Assembly (NCBI RefSeq): GCF_004116385.1
Contig: NZ_PEIB01000001.1
Location: 124,001 to 188,000, forward strand
Direction: 5' to 3'
Length of the DNA: 64,000 nucleotides
From: Veronia nyctiphanis
GTDB taxonomy: Bacteria > Pseudomonadota > Gammaproteobacteria > Enterobacterales > Vibrionaceae
Shown here: positions 36,914 to 47,001 of the stretch, one piece after another
How the letters are laid out: the number at the start of each line of letters is the position of its first letter
Position numbering within the stretch: the first letter of the stretch is position 1
Made by a program: the position numbers and the translations under genes
Notes under the pieces: model-generated
Database searches by the model: none
The model's input: only the letters and a program-made list of their open reading frames with translations
What the model was told of the DNA's origin: nothing

Positions 36914-37226
36914 AGGTCTTCCCTGATAGTCTTTTTTATTCCCTGCATAGTACGGAACTTTATCTTGATTGATGGCTGCTGTTGCACCTTTTTGCGATCA
37001 ATGACACTTGTGAGTGGGTAGAGGATGAGATTGCGAAGAACAGAGCGTGGCACAGTTAATGGCCATTATACGTTGCGTCATTCGGTGGCTTGATCTCGAG
37101 ATTGTATCATTTAGGACATTGCTGAATTAGCGCCTCCTATAGTCTGGTGAAAGTATTCAATTGGCGGTATTGCGCGCACGTGCTTATCGAGCCAGCCCAA
37201 GTAATGATTGAAGGGGCAGAAAAAAC
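36914..37226. other. intergenic region between M3 peptidase and hydroxylase
   Basis: A divergent promoter region. No further gene, repeat or regulatory motif identified. Confidence 0.5.
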
Positions 37227-38153
37227 ATGACAGAACAGGATGTTATTATCGCTTTTGGCGCTACAAGCGCCATTCTCGCCTTGGTGGGTGCGATTGAGTT
37301 TTTGTTTTTTGATTTCAAAAAACGTATGCACGATTTGTCAGAGTACAAGATGATCGTGATAGGGCTGATTGTTGCGGGTGTCATCGCCATCTTGGCCCGA
37401 CCGCTGGTGACAGGAGCATGGGCTGAAGTCGGGAGCGGCTTTGCATTGTGGCATTTAGGTGGTATTACCGATTGGTATATGTGGCCGATAGCCCTTCTGG
37501 TGTATGAATTCTGTTATTGGGTCCATCATTGGATGGGGCATAAAGTGCGCTTCTTCTGGTGTATCCATGCGCCGCACCATGCGCCTGAGTCTATCAATAT
37601 CCTTGTTGGCATCAATCATTCGTTCATCGAATCCCTTTTCTATATGCCTATTGCGCTTGGATTCTTCTCCGGGTTGTTTGGCGTCGATCCTATGATGGTG
37701 ATGCTGCTGAATGCGCTTGATATGCTGTGGGGCACGCTGCTGCACGTCAGTGATAACATGGTGAAGAAGAAGTACGGCATCTTAGAACGTTTCATGCAAA
37801 CGCCTTCCTACCATCGTGCTCACCACGGCAAGAACCTCGAATATATGGACACCAATTACACATCTATCACTTTATTCTGGGATACGGTTTTTGGTACCAA
37901 AGTTGAACTTAATGATAACAATCCGGTTGAGCTTGGCATTACCAGTCAGGTCGATACTGGCGACTATCTTGATGCCCACTTTGGCCAGTTCAAAAAGCTG
38001 TGGGCAGACGTGAAAAGTGCGCCTGATTTTAAGTCAAAAGTGGCTTACTGCATCATGCCACCCGGTTGGTCGCACACTGGAGAACACCACATGGTGAGTA
38101 CGCAAAAGAAGCAGGCCAGAATGGCTGAAAATATGGTGCAATCACCAGAGTAA
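37227..38153 (+). CDS. sterol desaturase/fatty acid hydroxylase family protein
   Basis: An integral membrane di-iron enzyme of the fatty acid hydroxylase superfamily, 308 residues. Four membrane segments surround the histidine motifs HHWMGH (near residue 101), HAPHH (near 116) and HRAHHG (near 196), which together supply the eight-histidine metal site. The substrate is unknown; in marine bacteria such proteins modify lipids or carotenoid-like compounds. It is monocistronic; the convergent nnrS gene ends 27 bases downstream. Confidence 0.88.
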   Translation: MTEQDVIIAFGATSAILALVGAIEFLFFDFKKRMHDLSEYKMIVIGLIVAGVIAILARPLVTGAWAEVGSGFALWHLGGITDWYMWPIALLVYEFCYWVHHWMGHKVRFFWCIHAPHHAPESINILVGINHSFIESLFYMPIALGFFSGLFGVDPMMVMLLNALDMLWGTLLHVSDNMVKKKYGILERFMQTPSYHRAHHGKNLEYMDTNYTSITLFWDTVFGTKVELNDNNPVELGITSQVDTGDYLDAHFGQFKKLWADVKSAPDFKSKVAYCIMPPGWSHTGEHHMVSTQKKQARMAENMVQSPE

Positions 38154-38180
38154 ACTTCTAGGCCTGCCGCTTTGACAACG

Positions 38181-39380
38181 TTAACCCGGACGGCCGTCTG
38201 CCCTGGGTGTAGTCAGCACGTTAAAATAGCTCAATACGTATAAGGCAAATGCCAGTATAAACAGGCCTCCTGATAGCAGCAGGCCTGTTTTGTCTGGCCA
38301 CAATCCATAAACCAGCCTAACGATTGCCGCCGCTGAGAGACAGTAGAGAGCAGAGACCGTTACACGATTAATAATGAGCGGTCGACCTGAATGGCCGAGA
38401 GATACCCGGGATATCATCGCCAGAATCATCCCCGTCATTGCACCTACCGTGAGGATATGTAGCGCGGTTGAGTGAGTGATCAGGCTCGTGCTGTAAGATA
38501 ACGCCATTCCTAAGGCACCAAACGGAATACACCAATACGCTGCGTGTAATGACCAAACCAGCGGAACTCTATATGTTACCCAAGGACGCCAGCGGATAGC
38601 CCGAACACTGTGCGAAGCAGCGACAATGAACCACGCTATTGAAAGCACGCCGCTCATGTCTGTTTGAGATACAAAGAGTGTTGCGAGAGTGAACCCAACA
38701 ACCAGCACATAGCTGCCAATGGCCCATCGCTCAACTGTGGGGGAGGGAGTGACTTTGGCTGTTTGTGTTCCGTTCGCCGTAAACATCGGGATGACCCTTC
38801 CACCTATTATCACCACTAACATGATGACGAGTAGAATGGCTAATTTGATGGCGTGGAGTGCGCTTAAGATATCGCCGGAATACAGCATCCAATAAAAGGT
38901 GAGATCTAAAGCTGCCATGGCGGTCAAAATAGGGACAAAAATCAGGTTACGGTATTGACGAACTCTTATCAAAGGGCGTGCGAGAGTGTAAATCAACATC
39001 AAAAATACACCGAGCTCCGCCGCGGTAATGACAGACAGCGGTAACGCTAAATCGACACCGTTAATGACCCGAGAGAGTGACCAAAGAAGCACTAGCCCTA
39101 AAAGAGAAAAGCCGTTAATTCCTCTTTGTCCTGTCCAGTTTTGGACAGCGGTCAACAAAAAACCCGCAATAATAGCCAAACCGAAACCAAAGACCATTTC
39201 ATGTGCATGCCAGAGCATCGCAGGTAGTGCAAAACTTATGGAATTGCCCTGAAGTACAGCGAGCCATAGCAGCATGGCGATACTCCCGAAACTCGCGCCA
39301 AGCAAAAAGAATGGTCGGAAAGCCTGCCTGAGCAATGGTGTAACTCTTTTTTCTTTCTCTGGATCAAGGATATTAATCAT
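38181..39380 (-). CDS. nnrS: NnrS family haem/copper membrane protein
   Basis: A polytopic membrane protein (399 residues, about 12 hydrophobic segments) matching NnrS: RQAFRPFFLLGASFGSIAMLLW near residue 19, WHAHEMVFGFGLAIIAGFLLTAVQNWTG near residue 56, and HILTVGAMTGMILAMISRVSLGHSGRP near residue 306. Members relieve nitric oxide stress, and expression in Vibrio is NO-dependent. GAGGAG precedes the ATG, and a site resembling the NsrR operator lies 36-58 bases upstream. Confidence 0.93.
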   Translation of the reverse strand: MINILDPEKEKRVTPLLRQAFRPFFLLGASFGSIAMLLWLAVLQGNSISFALPAMLWHAHEMVFGFGLAIIAGFLLTAVQNWTGQRGINGFSLLGLVLLWSLSRVINGVDLALPLSVITAAELGVFLMLIYTLARPLIRVRQYRNLIFVPILTAMAALDLTFYWMLYSGDILSALHAIKLAILLVIMLVVIIGGRVIPMFTANGTQTAKVTPSPTVERWAIGSYVLVVGFTLATLFVSQTDMSGVLSIAWFIVAASHSVRAIRWRPWVTYRVPLVWSLHAAYWCIPFGALGMALSYSTSLITHSTALHILTVGAMTGMILAMISRVSLGHSGRPLIINRVTVSALYCLSAAAIVRLVYGLWPDKTGLLLSGGLFILAFALYVLSYFNVLTTPRADGRPG

Positions 39381-39415
39381 GGCTGTCTCCTCACTAAAAA
39401 CAATGCCAATATAAT

Positions 39416-39438
39416 AACATGTATTTTATATATATGTT
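39416..39438. promoter_or_regulatory. NsrR-like operator upstream of nnrS
   Basis: AACATGTATTT (39416-39426) fits the NsrR half-site AANATGNATTT perfectly; after one base, the reverse half AACATATATAT (on the opposite strand) agrees at nine of 11 positions. The spacing of 11-1-11 and position in front of a nitric oxide gene support the call. Confidence 0.6.
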
Positions 39439-39774
39439 ATAGGCGGGTTATTTTTGCTGCGCTGTAAATAAATTGCTGAGGTTTTCTCGGAAAACGGATT
39501 GCAATGAAAGGCTGAGTTTCTGTCCATGCTTTGAAACGATATTCCCATTCGAAGCCAGATAAAATGCAAAGAGTACACAGAAAGATGTTCACTTTCTGAC
39601 ACCTAGAGAAATGGAAAAGAAAGGCCGTCTATCCGGAAATCCTGTCAACGAAGGTCATGCGCTGACCATCGTCAATCTATAATTAAGTGTTGTGGCGTGC
39701 AGCATATTCCTATGAGTGATTGTTTTTGCAGGGTTCCGGGTATTACAGGGAGGTAAAAATGACGGGAGGTCGAT

Positions 39775-41456
39775 TTGAGAAATAGTGATATCAATATAGA
39801 TACAGAAACGTCTGTTGATGTCCGTTTTCGTCTGCAAGACATCGAATTGCATGGCACGCTCAAAGTGGCATTGAATTTTAAAGCGCGCGTGGTGGTATCA
39901 AGCTTAGATACAGAAAAGGTCCGTCATTTACCTGAGGGTTATACCTTCAACACGCTGCAATGCACCTCAGTGGATGGTGAATACACGCTGATAGATTGCA
40001 AGTATTTATCGGGTGAGATTTATCCTGAATTCATCATCAAAGGGCAGTTCGATTTCGAATTCGATACCATCATCGTCAGTCTTTTTGGCCTATCTACTTG
40101 GTTTGAAAACAGCCGTCCTTACAAGCTCAGCAATGGTAGCCTTCATAAAGATTTTGGCTACGACAAATTTTGCCACGAAATCACGTATCTTGGCCTTAAA
40201 TATGAAATTGAAAATCATACTCCTGTACGATAAAAAATCAGGGTGAGAAGAATTTCTTGGTGATGGAAAAAGACTCCATCCAGATAAAAAGTTTGGATAA
40301 AAACCTCAAACTGACTGATGCGAAGAATCTGGCGTGGAAGCTAAAAATGTTCCTCTCGACCTTATCTGCTTCTCCGCTGCCGCTGCAAAGTGTGTCGATA
40401 GTCAACAAGGAAAATGGCTACCAAACCTCGCTGTATTTCTTTGAATCTGTGGTGTCGCTAAACCCGATAGAGCGCTCTTATCTATGTTTCTGTACCGGTG
40501 GTTACCTATTCCGTGAAGGCCTTTGGGACACAGTGCTGAAAAACTATTTCGCCAAAGAGAACTTTGATCAACTCTGGCCCAACCTCTATGGCATCTTTAC
40601 TTTTGAAGGCTCATGGCAGTTTGATTTCATGAGCCACGTTATTTTACTCGACCGCTACTGCTCCTTAATTGCGGAACAGACCGGGTTTCGTCTGGCGAGT
40701 TGGGATACCAATGAACTCAAAGAGATGCTTGATGAAGAAGTCGAAAAATACTCAGAGGGTATCTACCGAGATAAACGCCAGTGCGTGAATAGAATCATTA
40801 AACATGTGAAAGCGGCGAAAAGGGAGCCTAACTTCTCGCAAAAGTATGAAAATGCAATGAAGTATGTATCTTCGGACATCAAAAAGCTCATTGCGTTCAG
40901 TGAAGAAGATTTCGACTTAATGAAGACCATTCGTGATCAGGTTTCGCACGGCTCTGAAGTGAAAACTAAGGAAACGTCTTCGATCAGCCATGAACTTATT
41001 CGAAAAGATCGTCTCTTAGTGCTGTTGATGTACCTTGTGTTTGATGAGCTCGGGTTTACTCGCCAGCAGTTTGCTAACTGTCTATCACGTTGCAAGCAGC
41101 GGTTTGTTCAAAATGCTCGTCTCGAAGCGAAAGAAATTGACAGATTGACGAAAAATGCGGAAATCATGCCGTTGTCTGCACCGATTAATACCAAAATATA
41201 CCCGTCTTTTCGTCGCAATATTGTGGTGCTGTTTGACGAGAAAAAACAAACCTACACCATTGATGAAGAGACCAGTAGTTTGACGCAATTCCCGTCGGTA
41301 TCGTTTAACCGACGTGGCATCGACAATGTGATTGATTTAGCGACACAGAATCTTGAAGACCAAAACTACACCTCTGTCGAAGTGATCCCTAATGTGTATT
41401 TCTCCCATGATGGTGTCGATCATCCAGTAAAAATGGTCATTAAGGTGACGTACTAG
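39775..41456 (+). CDS. ApeA-like HEPN domain protein (probable anti-phage nuclease), with one-base frameshift
   Basis: Two frames, 39775-40233 and 40257-41456, join with one base added near 40220-40231. The first (152 residues) resembles the ApeA N-terminal domain: beta-rich, with IELHGTLKVALNFKA, SVDGEYTLIDCKYLSG and IIVSLFGLSTWF. The second contains a helical HEPN domain with the nuclease motif R-x4-H as RDQVSH (bases 40932-40949). Family members act as RNA cleavage-based phage defence. About 100 C-terminal residues beyond the HEPN region (from YPSFRRNIVVLF) are beta-rich and unassigned. The start is TTG 39775 with GGGAGG six bases upstream; an ATG at 39759 with its own AGGGAGG would be used if one extra A at 39780 is an error. 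Restored length 560 residues. Confidence 0.65.
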
Positions 41457-41514
41457 AATTTGGGGATAATACCGGTCAACAGCTTGTTGTCAGTTAACAT
41501 TTAGCAGTAAATAG

Positions 41515-41549
41515 AAAAGCAGCGAACCGAAAGGGACGCTGCTTTTTTT
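41515..41549 (+). terminator. terminator after ApeA-like gene
   Basis: AAAAGCAGCG (41515-41524) pairs with CGCTGCTTTT (41537-41546), followed by a further T run. Confidence 0.85.
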
Positions 41550-41599
41550 GGCTGAGCACCGTTAGACATACTCAGTGATCTATTAAGCCAAATTGGTTT

Positions 41600-43675
41600 T
41601 TATGGCTGTAGTGTTTGACGAATATCTTTCCAGCTTACCAGCTTGAAGTTTTGATTCTCAGTCTTGTAGCCGCCGTCAATGTTGTACCAGTCTTGAGCGA
41701 TGAACATACCCTCTGGGAAGGCTGCGCTTAGGTTGCCTGGAATCACATCGATACCATCAGTATCACTGGCACCGTCTACACCCAGCTGGTCGTTACCAAT
41801 GATGGCAAACGTACCGATATTTTTGTGGTTGTTATCGATATCGTAAACCACATAGGTATTGTTACCCTGGCTTGAAGCAATCAGGAACTTCTCGATACCG
41901 TTGTTATACAGAGTCAGGCCTTCGACATCTTCAACCAGAGTTTTGTTGTCGATTTCAGCCATCATGGTGCCTTTGGTCTCGGCTTTGGCATCAGCGTTGT
42001 AAATCCAGATTCCTCTGTCTTCTTCACCCAGATACAGCGTGCCTGTTTCATCGTCAGCCACACAGCCTTCAGGCTGGCTCGCCAGCGACCAATTACGCAC
42101 GATTTCGCCTGCAACACCGTCTTTGGTGAACGTCAGTTGCCAATGCTCAACATCGCCACCTTTGCCATTGGCAAACACATGGGCAGTACCGTTTTTATCT
42201 TGGTACAGGCAGATTCCGTACACTTCGCCAAGGCTTGAAATTAACTCAGGTGATTCTTCATGAACGTTATTGCCCACTGCAGTCAGCTTTTGAATCGGTG
42301 CCTGACCGTCTGTTGCTGCAACGATACGATAGAGCGTAATTGTGTTGAGCTCACGGTTCGTGGCGACGGCAAGAGAGAAGGTTTCGCCATTCCAGTCTTT
42401 TACGTTCTGACGAATATCGACGTTGTTTGGTTCACCTTCATCAAGGTATTGCAGCTCGTTACCGTCAAGGTCATAAGCCATCAGTCCGCCTTGTTTATTG
42501 GTCGCGATGATCAGGCTTTTAGATGCATCTTCAGGGTTGAGCCAGAAAGCTGGGTCATCTGCCGCATCGCCATCATCATCAACCTCTAAAGTCTCTCCCG
42601 TTGCTTTAACCAGCGATACGTTTTGCACTGCTAGCTCGGTATGGCTAAGAATGTTCGATTCTGGCAACCATCCTTGAACAGATGTTGAAAGCTCAGCGTA
42701 AGTGACTTTCTCATATACTGGCTTATCGGCCTCAGTATTTGCCACCCACAGTCCATCAAAGCCGACGGTAACGCCTTTGGCTTCGTCAACGCCGTCAACG
42801 CTAAAAGTACCCGCATACTGGTTACCGTTGTTACGGGAATAGAGGTTGAAGCCGACTACCTCGTCAGCAGCAATGACGTAACCTTCATCATTTTTACCGT
42901 AAACCAGGTCGAGTGCTTCAATTTCACCTAAGTTACCCAGAGGTTTAACGGCATCAACAAGACGACGATCTTTGACGTTTTCGGCATCAGAACCGTACGC
43001 CCAAATACCGATATCTTGCTCAGCGACATAAAGGGTTGCTGTTTGGTCATCGACCACACATGCACTGATATCTCCGCCAACATTAACCTTACGAACAGCA
43101 ATAGGTTCGCCCTTGTCATCAGTGATGGCACTGGCGATTCCGCTGTTGGTCAGTTGGAGTTTGTATTGTGACAGCGCGCCGCCATCTGCAAATACAGTGG
43201 CAGTCAGCTCACCCGTTGTGATGTTTTTGTAAAGGCAAACACCTTCTGGCTTGATATCGACGGCGAGTGTACCCAGAGACTTGACCGGGGACTGCGTGTC
43301 AGCGCCGATGGAGAAGAAAGCCACTGATTCTTTATCTGGCATTGCGACAGCCAGCACATCAACAGCGGTACCGTTTGTGTCAGTAAAGCCATAGCGTATG
43401 TCAGCGCCTTGGAATTCTTCCCCCTCAGCGTGAAAAACTTCCTGACCATTATGATCATAAATGGCCAGGCCATCTCCTTCTAGCGTTGCTGCAAGAAGGC
43501 TCTGCTGTTGGTTTTCAGGGTTACGCCAGAATGCGGCATCGGCGATGTCATCGTAGCTCGTTGAGGTAGCTACAGATGATTTCACTACTTGTGCCATTGT
43601 CTGTTGAGCGGTTGCGGAAGAGATGTTTGCAACCAAAATTGACGCGGCGATTAAAGACAAACCCATACGTTTCAT
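41600..43675 (-). CDS. two-domain beta-propeller 3-phytase
   Basis: A secreted alkaline phytase that removes phosphate from inositol hexakisphosphate. The signal peptide is MKRMGLSLIAASILVANISSATA. Two related halves follow, about residues 30-340 and 345-691: SYDDIADAAFWRNPENQQQS and DGDAADDPAFWLNPEDASKS mark each start, and DDQTATLYVAEQDIGIWAY and DDETGTLYLGEEDRGIWIY mark equivalent blades. Conserved acidic residues that bind calcium are visible (GIDVIPGNLS, EDVEGLTLYNN, VEHWQLTF). In dual-domain phytases the N-terminal half is incomplete and boosts the other. The substrate is plant or plankton phytate. The gene stands alone upstream of a two-component system. Confidence 0.9.
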   Translation of the reverse strand: MKRMGLSLIAASILVANISSATAQQTMAQVVKSSVATSTSYDDIADAAFWRNPENQQQSLLAATLEGDGLAIYDHNGQEVFHAEGEEFQGADIRYGFTDTNGTAVDVLAVAMPDKESVAFFSIGADTQSPVKSLGTLAVDIKPEGVCLYKNITTGELTATVFADGGALSQYKLQLTNSGIASAITDDKGEPIAVRKVNVGGDISACVVDDQTATLYVAEQDIGIWAYGSDAENVKDRRLVDAVKPLGNLGEIEALDLVYGKNDEGYVIAADEVVGFNLYSRNNGNQYAGTFSVDGVDEAKGVTVGFDGLWVANTEADKPVYEKVTYAELSTSVQGWLPESNILSHTELAVQNVSLVKATGETLEVDDDGDAADDPAFWLNPEDASKSLIIATNKQGGLMAYDLDGNELQYLDEGEPNNVDIRQNVKDWNGETFSLAVATNRELNTITLYRIVAATDGQAPIQKLTAVGNNVHEESPELISSLGEVYGICLYQDKNGTAHVFANGKGGDVEHWQLTFTKDGVAGEIVRNWSLASQPEGCVADDETGTLYLGEEDRGIWIYNADAKAETKGTMMAEIDNKTLVEDVEGLTLYNNGIEKFLIASSQGNNTYVVYDIDNNHKNIGTFAIIGNDQLGVDGASDTDGIDVIPGNLSAAFPEGMFIAQDWYNIDGGYKTENQNFKLVSWKDIRQTLQP

Positions 43676-43917
43676 TGTGTCCCCTTTGTTACACTTTCTA
43701 TCTGATAAAGGAGAGCAACGGTAAATCCCGTTTTTTGCATTAGAGTTACAATTCTATTGCTAAAACTGTCATCACTGATTTATTCGACATGCCTAATAAA
43801 ACTGACTATCGGTTTGGCTTATTGCACAGAAAAGTGAGATTAAGTAACACTCAACTAGTACGCATTTATTTGCATAACCATCTTATGTAAGTTGTCTTTA
43901 GTTGCTGCATGCCAATC

Positions 43918-44712
43918 TTACATGCCTTTAAATAAAGCCTGAGAGGCGCGACTAACAGGTAGTTTTTGGCCGCAAACGAGTGCATGCATTTTGCCCGTAA
44001 AGTCCTTTTTTACCTTGGATAGCTTTCGAATGTTGATAATGGTTGAGCGATGAATTTGCCAGAAATTATCTTGATCCAACTGACTTGCAAGCTCCTTTAA
44101 AGAAGTACGAATAATATACTCCTCTAATTTTTCTTCCTGCTGTGGGCAGTAAACCGATATGTATTTGTCCTCAGCTTTAAAAAACGCCACGTCGTCAACC
44201 GACACAAGGTGGATATCTTCACCCCTCGCTGCGCGTATCCACTTCAAAGGCTCTTTGGTTGCTGGTGAAGCAACGCCCGCTTGTAGTTGCTTCAAAATAT
44301 GATGAAGGTCAGGCGTATCAGACGTCTTGGTCTCAGAAAGCAGCCGAGTTTTGACCTTTTCACATGCTTTTAGTAGACGGCTTTCATCGAGTGGTTTTAA
44401 GAGATAGTCCACAGCATTTTTTTCGAACGCTTCCAGAGCATGCTCGCTGTAAGCCGTAGTAAAAACAATATATGGAGGACGCTTCAATTGACCGATTTTC
44501 TCGGCCAATTGCAGGCCGTCCAAGCCCGGCATATTAATATCCAGAAATACGACATCTGGCTGGATCTCTGTGATAGTTGAATGAGCTTGAGAGCCATTTT
44601 TACACTTAGCCTCGATGACTAGTTCGGGCCATAAATCTGCCAACAGCTTATCGAGGTGGCGAAGCAAGAGTGGTTCGTCTTCTGCCAATACAGCACTGAA
44701 TGTTTGTGTCAT
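43918..44712 (-). CDS. LytTR family response regulator
   Basis: A two-component regulator of 264 residues: an N-terminal receiver domain with acidic pocket AEDE and phosphoacceptor Asp58 in VVFLDINMPGLDG, Lys near residue 106 (LLKPLDE), and a C-terminal LytTR DNA-binding domain (about residues 160-260) with IHLVSVDDVAFFKAEDKY and IHRSTIINIRKL. Its ATG overlaps the kinase stop as ATGA. Target genes are unknown; the divergent-side neighbour is phytase, but no link is shown. Confidence 0.93.
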   Translation of the reverse strand: MTQTFSAVLAEDEPLLLRHLDKLLADLWPELVIEAKCKNGSQAHSTITEIQPDVVFLDINMPGLDGLQLAEKIGQLKRPPYIVFTTAYSEHALEAFEKNAVDYLLKPLDESRLLKACEKVKTRLLSETKTSDTPDLHHILKQLQAGVASPATKEPLKWIRAARGEDIHLVSVDDVAFFKAEDKYISVYCPQQEEKLEEYIIRTSLKELASQLDQDNFWQIHRSTIINIRKLSKVKKDFTGKMHALVCGQKLPVSRASQALFKGM

Positions 44713-45764
44713 AGCGACTCCTGTATAGCCAGTTGTTCAAGCGCATTTTTGTTGATGCGAATAGAGGAAGTGACGCCTTTATCAGGGTTCTCAGAAATAC
44801 TCAATGAGGCCTGTTCGCCAAATAATGTCTCTATTCTCGATCGAATATTTTTGACGGCAATGCCGTTGCCTTTGCTTTGCGTGTTATCGCGCAGCCCGAT
44901 CCCACTGTCTGAGACACACAACAGGTAGTCATGCTTGTCGAGCACAAAACGAATATCGATATGGCCGCGTTCAATGTCAGGCTCGATACCATGCACGACC
45001 GCATTCTCAACCAAAGGTTGTAACAAAAATGGAGGAATTTGGATGTGAGACAAAGAGGGGTCTGCATGTATCTCGAAAGACAGTTCTTCACCGAGACGTA
45101 TCTTTTGAATCTTCAGGTAATCATTAATTAATCCAGACTCCCTATCTATTGATATCAACCTTTCGCGACCAAGCTGCAATGAACTTCTGAGCAAATCAGT
45201 GAGGTGCCGGAGCATCTGTTGTGCTTTACGGGGTTCCATATCAATTAGGGCATCGATATTGGCCAAAGTATTGAACAGAAAATGCGGCTCAATCTGGCTT
45301 TGCAGCTGGGTCAGCTCGCTGAGTACGAGCAACTTTTCTTGTTCCGCCTGTTTTCGACGCGCTTCTTCCAGTGCTTGCCTAGCCTGCATTTGTTTTTCAC
45401 GATTATGGAGGTAGTACATACACGCCATTGTGAATGTCAGCCCCATAATAAACGTTGGCTGAAGCACGTGAAGCGAGGCCCCATAGCCACTGAGCAGCAA
45501 ATAGCAATTTAGTGTGCCCGCTAACAGTGCCAGGGGTACCACAATGAATCCTCTTAACTTTTCTGGCCAGTTTGGGAAAAAGCGATGGCTGAGCCATGAG
45601 AGGGAAAGGTTTGAGTAACCGTAACCAAAACTGATTATCAAATTATCAGTAAATGTGCTTGGCCACATTGAGTAAGTAATAACGGCAATCGCAAAGCAAA
45701 AAACAGAGGTGATTAAAGTGGCTGACACCCATGAATTAGCGAAAAACTGTTTGATTTTTGGCAT
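44709..45764 (-). CDS. LytS-like sensor histidine kinase
   Basis: Membrane sensor of 351 residues with four predicted N-terminal helices in about residues 12-118, then a coiled coil rich in Q, E and A (MQARQALEEARRKQAEQEK), and a His_kinase domain of the LytS/YehU type: the phosphorylated residue is His161 in QIEPHFLFNTLANIDALI, and the ATPase N box is VENAVVHGIEPD with G1 box SDSGIGL. It lies before and overlaps the LytTR regulator. Ligand unknown. An upstream region of about 300 bases shared with the divergent AraC-type gene carries both promoters and shows no other feature. Confidence 0.92.
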   Translation of the reverse strand: MPKIKQFFANSWVSATLITSVFCFAIAVITYSMWPSTFTDNLIISFGYGYSNLSLSWLSHRFFPNWPEKLRGFIVVPLALLAGTLNCYLLLSGYGASLHVLQPTFIMGLTFTMACMYYLHNREKQMQARQALEEARRKQAEQEKLLVLSELTQLQSQIEPHFLFNTLANIDALIDMEPRKAQQMLRHLTDLLRSSLQLGRERLISIDRESGLINDYLKIQKIRLGEELSFEIHADPSLSHIQIPPFLLQPLVENAVVHGIEPDIERGHIDIRFVLDKHDYLLCVSDSGIGLRDNTQSKGNGIAVKNIRSRIETLFGEQASLSISENPDKGVTSSIRINKNALEQLAIQESL

Positions 45765-46062
45765 TGTGATGTCCTGAGTATGGGGTGGTTTATTGTAAAT
45801 AATCCGAGGTTAAACCCACAGCAAATAAATGAATATAAAAACGAAAATTTGTACTGCTTCGATATTTGTTATGGTCATTAGCACGAACTGTAAATAGTCT
45901 ACTTGATGCATTGTAGACTGCATGTTTTTGCGATAAACCGCCTTTATATGGTGTTAAGTGTTAAAAGTGGAACCCGAGATTCAATTGTATTCGCCAAAAA
46001 CAGCAAACATTATCAATCGGCTCTGACATAACGTAACTGGGCAGTCACGACGAGAACGAACA

Positions 46063-46950
46063 ATGAAAAAGAATACGGAAGACAATTACTTAAAAAGGCT
46101 CAACGCCGTCATCGATTTTATCTACGACAACATTGATAACAGTCTGGATATAAACCGTTTGGCAGACGTTGCCTGTATGTCGCCGTATCATTTTCATCGC
46201 ATTTACCGCAGCGTTATTGGCGAGCCAGTGAATGCGACGGTTCGACGTTTGAGGCTGCATAAAAGTGCTGCCTTGTTATTACGCTCTGAGCATTCTTTGC
46301 TCGATATTGCCATTGCTACTGGCTATGGCAGCAGTGAAGCGTATAACCGCGCGTTTAGAAAAGAGTTTGGTAAAACGCCGGGGCAGTTCAGAGTGGAGGG
46401 AGGAAATAAGCTTATACCCTCGATTTTCTCCAAGCGAACGATAACGTCAGAAAAGGTTGATAACAAAATGTACGAAACGGAACTGGAAAATTTTGAAGGA
46501 CTGAGGTTAGTCGGTATTCGCCATCAGGGTGATTACATGGATATTGGGCAAGTGTTTGAGAAGCTCCTCATGTCTGCAGGTCAATACCAATGGATGAATG
46601 ATACCACCCGAATGATAGGCATCTACTACGATGACCCGAGTTCAGTGCCTGTGGAAGATAGACGCTCGGTTGCCTGCATGACCCTGCCTGACGGAGCCGA
46701 GGTACCAGAGGGACGTGGGTTAGAGGTTCTGGATGTGCCTGCAGGTAAAACAGTAAGCTTGCTGTTCAAAGGAAGCTACGCAGAATTGGAAAAGCCTTAT
46801 AACTGGTTGTTTGGCGAATGGCTGCCATCAAGTGGTCTTGAGATGGAAAACTTCCCGGCGTTTGAAGAGTATTTGAACGACAATCGAGTCACGCCTCCCA
46901 GTGAGTTACTGACGAGAATTCACTGTCTGGTCAAACCTTCCGCGGTGTAA
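46063..46950 (+). CDS. AraC family regulator with GyrI-like effector domain
   Basis: A 295-residue transcription factor. The N-terminal MarA/Rob-like AraC DNA-binding domain spans about residues 10-115 with two helix-turn-helices (LDINRLADVACMSPYHFHRIYRS and LLDIAIATGYGSSEAYNRAFRKEFG). The C-terminal 155 residues form a GyrI-like small-molecule-binding domain, beginning METELENFEGLRLVGIRHQGDY and with YYDDPSSVP. Proteins of this design usually respond to drugs or toxic compounds. It is transcribed divergently from the kinase and ends at a hairpin shared with the his operon. Confidence 0.92.
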   Translation: MKKNTEDNYLKRLNAVIDFIYDNIDNSLDINRLADVACMSPYHFHRIYRSVIGEPVNATVRRLRLHKSAALLLRSEHSLLDIAIATGYGSSEAYNRAFRKEFGKTPGQFRVEGGNKLIPSIFSKRTITSEKVDNKMYETELENFEGLRLVGIRHQGDYMDIGQVFEKLLMSAGQYQWMNDTTRMIGIYYDDPSSVPVEDRRSVACMTLPDGAEVPEGRGLEVLDVPAGKTVSLLFKGSYAELEKPYNWLFGEWLPSSGLEMENFPAFEEYLNDNRVTPPSELLTRIHCLVKPSAV

Positions 46951-46958
46951 TTATGATT

Positions 46959-47000
46959 GCGCCGATGGAGGATATGTTTATATCCATCGGCGCGTTATTT
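46959..47000. terminator. hairpin between AraC gene and hisIE
   Basis: GCGCCGATGGA (46959-46969) and TCCATCGGCGC (46983-46993) form an 11-bp stem between the two convergent genes, followed by GTTATTT on the plus strand. The T tract is short. Confidence 0.65.
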
Positions 47001-47001
47001 A

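Noticed and set aside
43676-43917. Possible Pho box upstream of phytase (CTGTCAT at about 43767)
   Set aside because: Only one half-site fits and it points away from the phytase gene; the second repeat of the box is missing.
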